In this document: piece after piece, positions 1 through 10,400 of the stretch
Position numbering within the stretch: the stretch's first letter is position 1
Layout of the letters: each line of letters starts with the position of its first letter
DNA from: Ursus arctos
Lineage: Eukaryota; Chordata; Mammalia; Carnivora; Ursidae
Reading direction: 5' to 3'
Assembly: GCF_023065955.2 (NCBI RefSeq)
Contig: NW_026622852.1
Location: 9,717,423 to 9,781,422 of the forward strand
Length of the DNA stretch: 64,000 bases
Made by a program: the position numbers and the translations under genes
Notes under the pieces: model-generated
Database searches by the model: none
Told to the model about the DNA's origin: nothing
What the model saw: the letters and a program-made list of their open reading frames with translations, nothing else

Positions 1-1088
1 TCTCCCTCGTTTTCTGAAAAAAAAAAAATAATAATAAAGAAGAGCTTTGTTTTGGTATCTTCTGATCTAAGCACATGAGCACTGGAAAATAGAATCACTT
101 AAATTTAACAACTCAGATTGTTTCCCCTCACAAAACAGAATAATAGTGGGAACATTTTTGTGACTCCGAGGAAGCAAATGTTTCTAATTAGTGAACAAGA
201 TCAGCTGAGGTAGGGCTCGGGGCATCTGTGTCTCTCATTAGGGACACTATCCTGGAGAGCAAAACAACAGAACTGCCTGAATTCTGTTTGTGAAGGTTGC
301 CACCTACCGAAGAACACACAGAACTGCAGCCAGCTTCCAGGGCGGAGCGCGAGGAGCGTGATGGGGGAGGAAGGGAAAAGCAGATAATCCTGCGATCTGG
401 TGAGACTTTCGTGCCCAAAGAAGGCAAGAAGGGGGTACGGCACTGACTTAGCAGATACAGCTCTGGGTACAGGACGGTCAGGCTGGAAGACTGTGTGGAG
501 GAGGTACTTACTGGGCCTCCTGGGGTCATTAGGGTTTAGCAAAGGAGGAGCGCATGGGAAGTGGAGGCAGGTGGAGGCAGGCAGAGAGGTGGGGAAAGCC
601 ATGACGTAGATGGAGTCCAGTGAGGGGATGAGACCCGCCCGAGAAGAGTGTATCCCCTGGGCTCTTGTAGGAAAGGAGATGAAATGCTGAGGGCCTCGGG
701 TTAGTGCATTAGGATTCCTCCCCTCCTACGTGTATCAAGTCATCGTGTTGTACAACTATACCTCAATAAATCTGGATAAAATGTGAAATAAATAACAAAA
801 ACATGTAAAGAACCAATGGATTATGGAAACAGAGCTCAGTGAGAAATTGCTGTACAGATGGTAAACCTCCTGACTCTTTGGAAATTGTCTCAAAGGAAAT
901 TACTTAGATTAAAGATTGACATAGTGATCTGACAGGTAAAATAGTGACTCTAATACCATCCTGGGCCACCCAGCACTAGGAGCTACAGCACCTGTGGCTA
1001 CCCCCTCGATCGGTCAATATGGGAGCCCCAAGCCTGCCCTCTGTCCACAAACGCACCTCCTTCTCCGCTCCCATAAAAGCAGTGCTCC
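1..1088. other. Intergenic DNA, no gene recognised
   Basis: Overlapping open frames on both strands at 188-609 have no recognisable domain and appear to be chance frames in G/C-richer DNA. At 735-790 the text resembles a degenerate L1 3' terminus (ACAACTATACCTCAATAAAT). Confidence 0.5.
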
Positions 1089-1477
1089 CCCTTCCATTTC
1101 ATTCATCTGTTCTAAATATATTAACAGAGACCCAACCATGTTCCTGGCATGGAAACAAGGATGAAGGCAAATATGGTCCCCTCCCTCATGGTACTTACCA
1201 TCTAGTGAAGCTTGGAGACAGTAATTAAATAACTACACAGATGATAGTATAAAAGTTATGAGTACCCTAAATTCAAGGCTGTGAGAGCCTAGCTAGGGGC
1301 AACTGAATCAGTCCGGGGGTGGCGGAAGGTACATAAATGGATTCTTACTGAGGAAACAACATTTGGCCAACACGCATCAATTACGGCCGCAGGGGGCGCA
1401 TTCAAGAGCACTTGCTGCCACAAGGGGGCAGGCAGGAGCCCAGGGTTTGGAGGCCTCGGGCCGGCTTCCACCTTTTA

Positions 1478-1835
1478 ACAGCTTCTCCGGACAAGTCACT
1501 TGAATTCTTAGTCTCAGTTTGCTCGTGTATAAAATGGGGAAAGAAGGGGCGCCTGGGTGGCACAGCGGTTAAGCGTCTGCCTTTGACTCAGGGCGTGATC
1601 CCGGTGTGATGAGATCAAGCCCCACATCAGGCTCCTTCGCTATGAGCCTGCTTCTTCCTCTCCCACTCCCCTTGCTTGTGTTCCCTCTCTCGCTGGCTGT
1701 CTCTATCTCTGTCAAATAAATAAATAAAATCTTAAAAAAAATGGGGAAAGTAGTGGGGATTAAATGATAAAATACACAGAATGTGCTTACTGCAATGACT
1801 AGAACATAGTATGCAGGAAAATGTTAGCTCATATA
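1478..1835 (+). repeat. MIR SINE, split by a SINEC insertion
   Basis: MIR landmarks (CAAGTCACTT, CTCAGTTTGCTC, AAAATGGGGAAAG, GGGGATTAAATGATAAAAT, CTAGAACATAGTATG) run on either side of the SINEC at 1546-1737. The insertion duplicated AAAATGGGGAAAG. Confidence 0.75.
1546..1737 (+). mobile_element. SINEC (young arctoid type)
   Basis: It has a tRNA-like GGGGCGCCTGGGTGGCAC head, a TCTCTGTCAAATAAATAAAT tail and a poly(A). It is flanked by 13-bp duplications AAAATGGGGAAAG (1531-1543 and 1738-1750). Confidence 0.93.
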
Positions 1836-2734
1836 ATTTTGGTGTTATTAATCCTCTCTGCTTTCATGCCAGAGTGTGGACAATGAGGAAGAAGAGGAAT
1901 AGGGAAGATTTGAATTTAAAGACTAGAATGGTTATATGCTATTTCTATGTGATATGTTACTGATATGTTTAGATTCCAGATAGAACATAGGATCCATTAT
2001 GACACAGAAGGAAATAAAAATAATATGATTAGAACTCTCTCTTAGCCATCTAGCTGGAAATTGAACCATTATATTTAACATCGTTTATGTGGAAAAATGT
2101 GTTCCAATCCAAACTGAATTAGCCAAAAAATCCTTTGACTACAATGCATTTGTATATTGGTGACTGTCCATTCTTTCACACAGAAGGGTTCTATAGGTGA
2201 GAGCAATGTTTTACATACAACGGAAAGCTCCTGAAACATGGGGTAATGCCCTTCCATGGCTGTTGGCTATGCCACTTAGAAAGGACCATAGTGATACCAT
2301 GTCCACTGGGAAATTGTCATGGAAGTTACATGACTTACCCAGGGACAGGTAAATGCACCTGGGGGCTACAGTCTCTTAATCAGTTTCCTTTCCTACATCT
2401 CATTAAAGTGCTGCCCCTAAGTAAAGAGGATGTTTTCTCTCTTCTAAGCCTTTTTTTATGTTCAGAGGTCCCGTGTATGTCAGGAAGAAACAAAAACAAG
2501 CAATTTGGAGAGTTTCTGATGACTCAGTCCATTTGAATAACTGGGTGATTCAGGTAGATATCTGGCTTAATTTTTTTCAGTAAATTTAGGTGAATATTCT
2601 ACCTAAAATGAAGTCTGGGATATTAAAATGGTTTAACACTGTTCAGAATGATTTACAAACGTGAGAAAAACCTATGCACATAAAGAAAAGGGGGGGATGT
2701 ATTAAAATGTATAAAAACTGGATGGTTTCCTATG

Positions 2735-4985
2735 AAAACGACACACAAAAAAATGGAAAGACATCCCCTGCTCATGAATTGCAAAAACAAATATTGTTAA
2801 GATATCTAAACTACCCAACACAATCTACATATTCAATGCAACCCCTATCAAAATACCAACAGTATTTTTCACAGAGCTGGAAAAATCCTAAGATTTGTAT
2901 GGAACCACAAAAGACCCTGAACAGCCGAAGCAATCTTGAAAAAGGAAAGCAAACCTGAAGGCATCACAATTCCAGACTTCAAGTTGTGTCACAAAGCGGT
3001 AGTCATCAAAACAGTTTGGTCCTGGCGCAAGAATAGACACGTAGATCAATGGAACAGAAAACTCAGAAATAAACCCATAATCATATGGTCGATTAATCTT
3101 CGACAAAGGAGGAAAGAATACCCAGTGGGGAAAGGACAGTCTCTTTAACAAATGGCGTGGGGAAACTGGACAACTACAGACAAGAGAATGAAACTGGACC
3201 ACTTTCTTACGCCATACACAAAAATAAATTCAAAATGTATTAGAGACCTAAATGTGAGGCCTGAAACCATAAATATCCTAGAAGATAAGGCAGTAACTTT
3301 CTCTGACATCAGCTGTGGCAAATTTTTTCTAGATGTGTCCCCTGAGGCAAGGGAACTAAAAGCAAAAATAAACTACTGGGGCTACATCAAAATAAAAAGC
3401 TCCCACACAGCAAAGGAAACCATCAACAAAACTAAAAGGCAACCTACCGAATGGGAGAAGATATTTGCAAATGATATATCCGATAAAGGGCTAGTATCCA
3501 AAATATATAAAGAACTGATACAGCTCAACGCCCTGAAAAACAAATAATCCAATTTAAAAATGGGCAGAAGCCATAAATAGACATTTCTCCAAAGGAGACA
3601 TCCAGATGGCCGCCAGACACATGAAAAGATGCTCAACATCACTCTTGTGAGAAATGTAAATCAAACCTACAGTGCAGACCCCACCAGTCCTTTGGTCCTG
3701 GAGCTGCGTCCAGCACTCTCCTCTGCAAATGGGTTCCACAGCCTAACGTCCCAACCCCATCACCCACCTGTGATTGCCAGTGGAGACCTGGGAGGGGTCA
3801 CCGCCGGGTTTCCACCAGCCCACAAACAACAGCATGGCAGCCACCCCCGTCCAGCAGCTGGCTCGTGGCCACCCACGACTATCACCAGCACCGCCTGCAC
3901 TCCACTTCCAGTAACAGCTCCTGCGGAAGGGCAGAGCATCCTGGGGAAGCTGCCCCTCACCGCCCCCCAGTCTCCCCATAGCCCACCACCAGGCTTTACG
4001 AGGCGCTAGGCTCATCAGAGCTCCCCGCTTTCCCTCCTGTGGATGCGGTAGGCTGCAGCAAGCAGAAACATTTGGGCTCTTTTATATCAAAACCACAAAA
4101 CACCAAGAAGGACATTAAGAGAACCCCACTCTGTACTATCCAAGCCACATGCAAGCCTTCATGACACCCCTGGAACTGTGTGCCTTGCACCCAGTGGAAA
4201 ATAAACTCTAAGCAGCCAATAATACAAAACAAAACAAAACCACCTACATGCACTATCTTCTCACACCTGTCAGAATGGCTAAAATCAAAAACACAAGAAA
4301 CATGTGTTGGTGAGGATGTGGAGAAAAAGGAACCCTCATGCCATGTTGGTGGGAATGCAAACTGGTGCAGCCACTGTGGAAAATGGCATGGAGGTGCCTC
4401 AAAAAGTTAAAAATAGAACTACCCTGTGATCTAGCAATTGCACTACTGGGTATTAATCCAAAGAATACAAAAACACTAATTCAAAGGGATACACGCAGCC
4501 CACTGTTTACTGCAGCATTATTTTCAATAGCCAAGATATGGAAGCGGCCCAAGTATCCATCAACTGATGAATGGATAAAGAAGTGGCTCTTTCTATATAT
4601 ATTATTTATATATTATTCAGCCATAAAAAAAGAATGAAATCTTGCCATTTGCAACTACATGGATGGAGCTAGAGAGTATAATGCTAAGCAAAATAAGTAA
4701 ATCAGAGAAAGAAAAAATACCATATGATTTCACTCATATGTAGAATTTAAGAAACAAAAGAGCATAGGGGGAAAAAAAAGAGGGGCAAACCAAGAAACAG
4801 ACTCTTAACTACAGAGAACAAACTGATGGTGACCAGAGGGGAGTTGGGGTGGGGGGGAGATGGGCAAAACAGGTGACAGGGATTAAGGAGCTCACTTTGA
4901 CGAGCACCAGGTGTTCTATGGAAGGGTTGAATCACCACATCCTACAACTGAAACTAATATTACACTGTATGTTAAGTAACAAATT
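2735..4985 (+). mobile_element. L1 3' half, split by a foreign insert
   Basis: The ORF2 C-terminal region is recognisable in broken frames ([52 protein letters not shown], then PSTDEWIKKW), followed by the carnivore L1 3' UTR ending near 4985. It carries frameshifts and stops. A 571-bp non-L1 segment interrupts it at 3672-4242, and the L1 text resumes with only a short duplication. Confidence 0.9.
3672..4242 (+). other. Unidentified retroinsert inside an L1 (possible processed retrocopy)
   Basis: GC-rich, gene-like DNA interrupts the L1. It has an AATAAA hexamer near 4200-4205, then an A-rich (AAAAC)n tail at 4221-4241, and short duplications (CCTACA at 3666-3671 and 4243-4248). These are marks of L1-mediated retrotransposition of a polyadenylated transcript. 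An open frame covers most of it (to 4009, ending HSPPPGFTRR, proline-rich), but I recognise no protein. It could be a 3'-UTR retrocopy or an uncommon repeat. Confidence 0.5.
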
Positions 4986-5814
4986 AAAAATATGTTTTCT
5001 CTATTTTTCATATTTTCTCCAAGGGATATAGAAGTTTAACATAAAAAAAAAAAAAACCTTTTACTACATGGGACCAAAAAAAAAAAGGGCAGATACCAGA
5101 CCCAAAATATGAAACTTCTCATAACTGGGGAAAAGGATATTCACTTTCCACAACTCTCAATAATTTCTCTTTATACTCAGGCACCATGGAAATGCCAGAG
5201 AAACTGGGGTAAATATTTTTATTTTTTAATCATATCACCTGGAAGCAGTCCAATTCACTAAAAATCAATTCCCAGAAAACTATTTCCGTGAATTGCCAAA
5301 TTACAGCAAATTGGTTTTCAGGAAAAGGAGAAAGGAAAAACAAAAAAAGGACCTAAACTTCATAGCCCAATTGTTTGCTAAAATATACCTAATTCACATT
5401 ATGAATAGTAGTGCTGGCAGTGAGTGGACACTCCCTGCTTCGCCTGCATTTAACTGCTTCTTATTTACCTGGAAAGAGTTCAGTGACTTCTAAGACCATT
5501 TCCCTAAATGGTGAGTTGAAACTCACAGGGGCTCCTAAAAAAGCAGCCCTTTTTCTTACTTTGAGGCTGAAACAATAAAAGGCATTGGATACTCAGATCA
5601 GACTCGCCAGATTCAGAGATTTTACCCTGTGTCAGGTGTTACAAACAGCAAGAAGAGGTCCAGGACCTCTAATCCAACTTCCCCAGTCCTTTCTTAGGTC
5701 GTTTGCCAATATCTGACATATGCAATCATTGTTTTCACCAAAAAGAAAAAAAAAAGCTATCTCTACCATGAAACATCTTTTGCATTCCTATAGTTACACA
5801 GCAGTGGTTCTCAA
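4986..5814. other. Intergenic DNA, nothing recognised
   Basis: AT-rich DNA with short A-runs at 5042-5055 and 5077-5087. No coding or repeat signature is identified. Confidence 0.5.
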
Positions 5815-6248
5815 ACTGGCCCTAGCAGACGGAAGGGCAGGGAGAGACTGAGGAAAGGGACAGAGCACCCGAGACTGGTGGTGGCGGGTTTAATAAGCAA
5901 GACAACTTAACTTACAAGGATTGTCTCCAGCAACCACAAGACGAGTAAATCTCTGCACCCCGCTGCCAGTCTTTCCGGTTTATACAGAGGTCTTCCCTGG
6001 GCTCAGTCACGTACTCAGAGCAGGTGATCTCAACCACACACTGGGAAGGTGGGCGGAACGTGCACTCAGAGGCCAGGGGAGGGGGTAAGGAGCCTCTGAT
6101 TGCCCAGGGCCAGCTGGAGGGTCAACCCGCAGTCGTGTCCTCTCGATGACCTCCGCCGACAATAGCTTATGTAACTTTTTCCAGAAAGCCAGGCCCCATA
6201 AATCCGTAGATCCCTGGTCTGTCGGTCATGATCAATTCTAGACAGACC
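5815..6248 (-). mobile_element. Solo-LTR-like element (ERV class I style)
   Basis: Read on the minus strand it has LTR architecture: GC-rich U3, TATAAA at 5979-5984 followed by GGCAGCGGGGTGCAGAG, ATTAAA at 5889-5894, then GGGTGCTCTGTCCC and a pyrimidine-rich end. No internal retroviral genes are nearby, so it would be a solo LTR. A clean terminal TG/CA and TSD could not be fixed. Confidence 0.55.
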
Positions 6249-7532
6249 AGGTACTTTCTGCTATGCTAAAAATATTCCACCATTGAGGACTCTCCCATCA
6301 GAGAAAGCCATGAGTGTGACTGCCGAGAAGTCTGTCATTAATATGTTTATAAAGAGATTTGACCAAGTCATCTCTCCTGCCAGCAAGTCTCTCAGTAAAA
6401 AGGAGAAACGAGTTGCATGCCTGGAGCCCCCAGCCATCAAGAGAAAAATAATTTGTATTTCTTTCTTTTATTACAAGCTTTTCTTTCTCATTTCAAATAA
6501 ATGTTTGAGGCAAAAAATACAGATAAGCAAAATAATTTTAAAATATTTAAAGTACTTAAATCAACGTAATTCCTCATCCCTCTGGATAACCATCAATAGA
6601 TTGTTAAATATTTTTCTGCCTTTTTAATAAATGCATAGTATTAATGAAATGACATCAGGCTAATGGTCCATGAGACACATATAAATAATAAACAAGACGT
6701 GGGGTGGGGATAGATTTCTAGAAGAGCAGTGTGAGGAGTTCTGTAAACCTCCCCAGCAAAACAACCATAACTAGTCAAGGGTTGGTTTTGTTTGTTTGTT
6801 TTAATTTAAAGTCTCTAGAAATTCTCCTAAGGGCATCCAGCACTTAGAGAGCCCTTAGAGAAATGTTTACTCAAGGAAATCGAAGTCTCAGTAAGAAACA
6901 CAAGGGTTGGTGGCATTGCCCCTCTCTCCAGCTCAGCACTGTGGGGGCGCTAACCCAGCTGGTGCAGCCCGGAACATGGGGTTTCCACTTGCCCCAGCTC
7001 TCAGTCTGGGGCCACAGGATCTCTCCTGGAGGAACAGGCCACCAGCATTTCTTGTCCCCCCACCAGGTTCATGTTGCGGAAGTTCTACCCAAGGCAAGAA
7101 TAGCTGAGAGGTCCAGGACTACCTTCCATCACCCTCAAATCATGGGACAGAAGATCTGTCCCAGGCACAGCAGGCTAACAATCTGGAACCCAAATCCCCT
7201 TGATCCTAGCTCACTTATGGGCAGATTCCGTGTCAGGAGAGGCAAGCTGAGAGGTCCACAGGCTACTCCCCCATGCAGCACCCTGCTCAGCAAGCAGGGG
7301 TGTCATTCTGAGAAGGAGACCATGTCCCTGTCCCAAGCTCTACAGCAGTTGACCATAGATTTTGCCCAGTGAGAGAAAGAAGCCATAAGAACAGAGAGCT
7401 TTGAATCTCTCCTCAAAGGAATGATTTTATTGGGAACAGGGTATGGGGAAGTTTAAGTCTAAGGGCACTGTTGCAACAGTGGAGATTTTAATGGTAAGCA
7501 ATTAAGAGAAGGCGGGTAACTTTATAAGAATA
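6249..7532. other. Intergenic DNA with an uncharacterised ORF
   Basis: The longest open frame in the window (169 aa, plus strand 6863-7372) lies here. It is proline/serine/histidine-rich without a recognisable domain, and its codon context gives no support for coding. No splice or promoter signature is evident. It may be an old LTR or internal repeat that I cannot name. Confidence 0.35.
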
Positions 7533-7548
7533 ATAAGCTAAACTGTAT

Positions 7549-7732
7549 GGACGCCTGGGTGGCTCAGTCGGTTAAGCATCTGCCTTTGGCTCAGGTCATG
7601 ATCCCAAGGTCCTGGGATCAAGTCCTACATCAGGCTCCTTGCTACACAGGGAGGCTGCTTCTCCCTCTGCCTGCTGCTCCCCCTGCTTGTGCTCTCTCTC
7701 CAACAAATAAATAAATAAAATCTTTTAAAAAA
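7549..7732 (+). mobile_element. SINEC
   Basis: ACGCCTGGGTGGCTCAGTC head, (AAATA)n tail and poly(A). Perfect 14-bp duplications AATAAGCTAAACTG at 7532-7545 and 7733-7746. Confidence 0.93.
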
Positions 7733-8456
7733 AATAAGCTAAACTGCAGACCAATGGAAGGTTAACAGAGAGAACTAAGGAAAAAGACAGCTAAAAACAA
7801 CCCTCCTGGGATGGAAACAAACCTCAAAGACTGACTTCAGTGACTCTTATTCCTAAAAAAGGACCTAAATTTAATTGGACAAGACTGTAGAACAACTTAG
7901 GTCCCAGGGCATTGTTCAAAACAGTAGAGCAACCAGCTAGAAATTCGTGAAGACTACCGGCTGGATGTGATAGCAACAGAGGGGGACAGCCTAACGGCCA
8001 GAAGAGGGAAAGACACAGCCAAAGCCAGCCCTGCGAAAGCTACTGTCATGCCGAGGTCGTACCCTCGGAGGTGTAACATCAGAGGCGTTACCCCGGAGCA
8101 GGGAAACTTCCAGCCGTGTCACTGAACGAATAAAAAAGAAATGACACACGAAAGTAACTTAAATCCAAAGGGATAAAAGAAAAGAACCAGAAAGTAAATA
8201 AACAGGGTTAACATAACAAGTACTACAGGTAAAGGGTTAAAAGCCCTGATCTGGCCCTTCAGTTAACATTCCAGCTCTATCTTCAGGAGACGTGATCAAG
8301 GTAAGGATCTGACTCCATGCGGCAAATACCACCCTGGGAGAAAGGTGCCTCCTCTGGCCTCTTGCACTGAGCGGCTAAAGGTTGGACTGTCACCCTCAGT
8401 CTGGCTCGATGTCTTAAACTGACCACCTACACACCTGATTCCTCAACAGGTGGAAT

Positions 8457-8830
8457 GTGAATTATGACACTAAGTGTCCATCCATTTGGGCATCTATAAC
8501 GAAGATCCCATGGACTGAATGGCTTATAAACAATAGAAACTTATTTCTCACAGTTCTGAAGGCTGGGAAGTCCAAGATCAAGGTACCGGCAGAGTCTGAT
8601 AAGGGCTCACTTCCTCAACTACCTTGCTGTAACCTCACGTGGGCGAGAAGCAAGAGAGCTTTGTCAGTCTTCTTTTACAAGGGAACTAATTCCCTGCCTG
8701 AGGGCTCTGCCATCCTAACCTAATCCCCTCCCTCCAACGCAACCTCTCCTAATCCTAATCCTAATCCTAATCCTATCATTTTGGGGGCAAGGATTTCAAC
8801 ATATGAACTGGGGGGGGGGGGGGGGGGAGC
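8457..8830 (+). repeat. Ancient interspersed repeat with simple-repeat core
   Basis: It matches a widespread mammalian repeat by landmarks (ATTTCTCACAGTTCTGAAGG, CTGGGAAGTCCAAGATCAAG, TTCAACATATGAACT); the family name is not certain. Inside it are five TCCTAA-type units (about 8743-8776) and a run of 18 G (8810-8827). Confidence 0.6.
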
Positions 8831-8933
8831 ACAGATATTTGGTGTACGGCACTAAGCAATGTTGCCTAATGATTAAGATGACACTTGGCGGGTAAATTTC
8901 ATTTGGATAGGGGGAGACCGTAAATGAGCTTTA

Positions 8934-9140
8934 TTTATTTATTTATTTTTTTTGGAAGATTTTTTTTAAAATGTATTCATTTGGGAGAGAGAGCGCGCGC
9001 CAGCGAGAGCACGCGCAAGGGGAAGGGTCAGAGGGAGAGGGAGCCCGAGGAGGGGCTCATCCCAGGACCCTGGGATCACAACCCGAGCTAAAGGCAGACA
9101 CCCAACCCACCCAACCAACTGACCCACCCAGGCGCCCCTG
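8934..9140 (-). mobile_element. SINEC, reverse orientation
   Basis: It ends with the reverse complement of the SINEC head (CACCCAGGCGCCCC) and begins with the T-rich tail. Flanking duplications TAAATGAGCTTTA at 8921-8933 and 9141-9153. Confidence 0.9.
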
Positions 9141-10139
9141 TAAATGAGCTTTAAATCAGGCCAAGGAAGCTGCAGTTCCCCTGAGTGTGGAGATTCCTGT
9201 AACTGAAATGTCCCTTAGAGACCCTAGAAGCCTATTGAACTGTTATTTAAAAACAAAAACAAAAACAAAAAAACTTACCTACTGTCTGATACGAGGCTTC
9301 CAGGCCAATGGCAGCGCTGGCCTTCCCTGGTGTGTTTCTCCTGTCCTCGCCCCAGAGCTGAACGTCTGCAAGTTCTCCCACTGGAGAGGAATGCCTGATG
9401 CTGCCCTGCGCATGCGCTGTGGCTCCAGACTGACGCCCTCCGCAGCAGCCTGGGCCAAGTGCAAGCCTCCGATCGCCTTCACTTTCAATGTTTAAATGAC
9501 GCTAACAAGACCCCCGGATGGACACTGCAGACACACAAACGCTTTTCTGTTACTTTACAAAAAGCAAATCATACCACCAAGGCTTGCGTTGGCCCATTTT
9601 TACCCCTTCGACTATGATGGCCATCTTTCTGATATTAAATATTCCATATTATTTGCAGTAACTGCGTAATATCGATTGCGTGAATATACCATAATTTACT
9701 AAGCCTGGTGTTGGGCATAAAGGTTTTTTTCCCAGTTTTTCTGCTATTTCGAACCACACTTTAAGAAACAAGTGGGATACTAAATAGTTTGATATATACA
9801 TGATTCTTCTAAGGATACATTCCTAAAAATGAGGAAGTCACATGTCAGGCCAGTCCTGAAATTTCTACAAAAAACCTTCTATGACTATCTCTTTGAAATG
9901 AGTGCTTTTATTCAGTTCTTCAATTCACTAGGTAAAGGCCTTAACCATACCTATTTTTCAATTATCCGGTACTGTATTTGTAAGATTAACTAAGTAGTAA
10001 ATATTATTTTCCAGAAATTTTCCATAGAATAAATCCACTTGACCCAGGGAAATATACTGCTTAATAGCTTTATAAATCTAACAGTCATAGCTTTTTAGTT
10101 AGAGTTAAGGAATAAAATTAAGTTTATAGCCTATACATT

Positions 10140-10400
10140 TCTTTTTTCTTGCCAGTAAAATTGAAACAAGGAGAAGTTTCTTTGGTTCCTGGAGCATGTT
10201 TATAAAACTCTTCTAAAATTGGAAGTAATTTATGGCTGAATGTTCTGTACAATACAGCTGTGTATCCATCTGGCCCTGGTGCTTTATTACCTGATATGTC
10301 TTACAGGGCACTTTTAAAAAATTTCTTTTCATCCACAGGGCTTATTTAATTTCCCTTTGCGTCTGGCCTCAATAATTCCAAAACTCTATTTCATCCTCAT
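10140..10400 (-). mobile_element. Old L1 ORF2 fragment
   Basis: The minus strand carries the L1 ORF2 reverse-transcriptase landmark read from ATCTGGCCCTGGTGCTTTAT (APGPDG-like) in degenerate sequence. The boundaries are soft. Confidence 0.45.

Noticed and set aside
188..609. Overlapping open frames on both strands near the left edge
   Set aside because: Three frames overlap in opposite directions, none with a domain or splice context; most simply chance openness in G/C-richer DNA.
3152..3547. 131-codon frame as a new gene
   Set aside because: It is the C-terminal part of L1 ORF2 ([20 protein letters not shown] motifs) in a truncated, mutated element.
8743..8776. Interstitial telomeric repeat
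   Set aside because: The unit is TCCTAA, not CCCTAA, and there are only about five copies inside an interspersed repeat.
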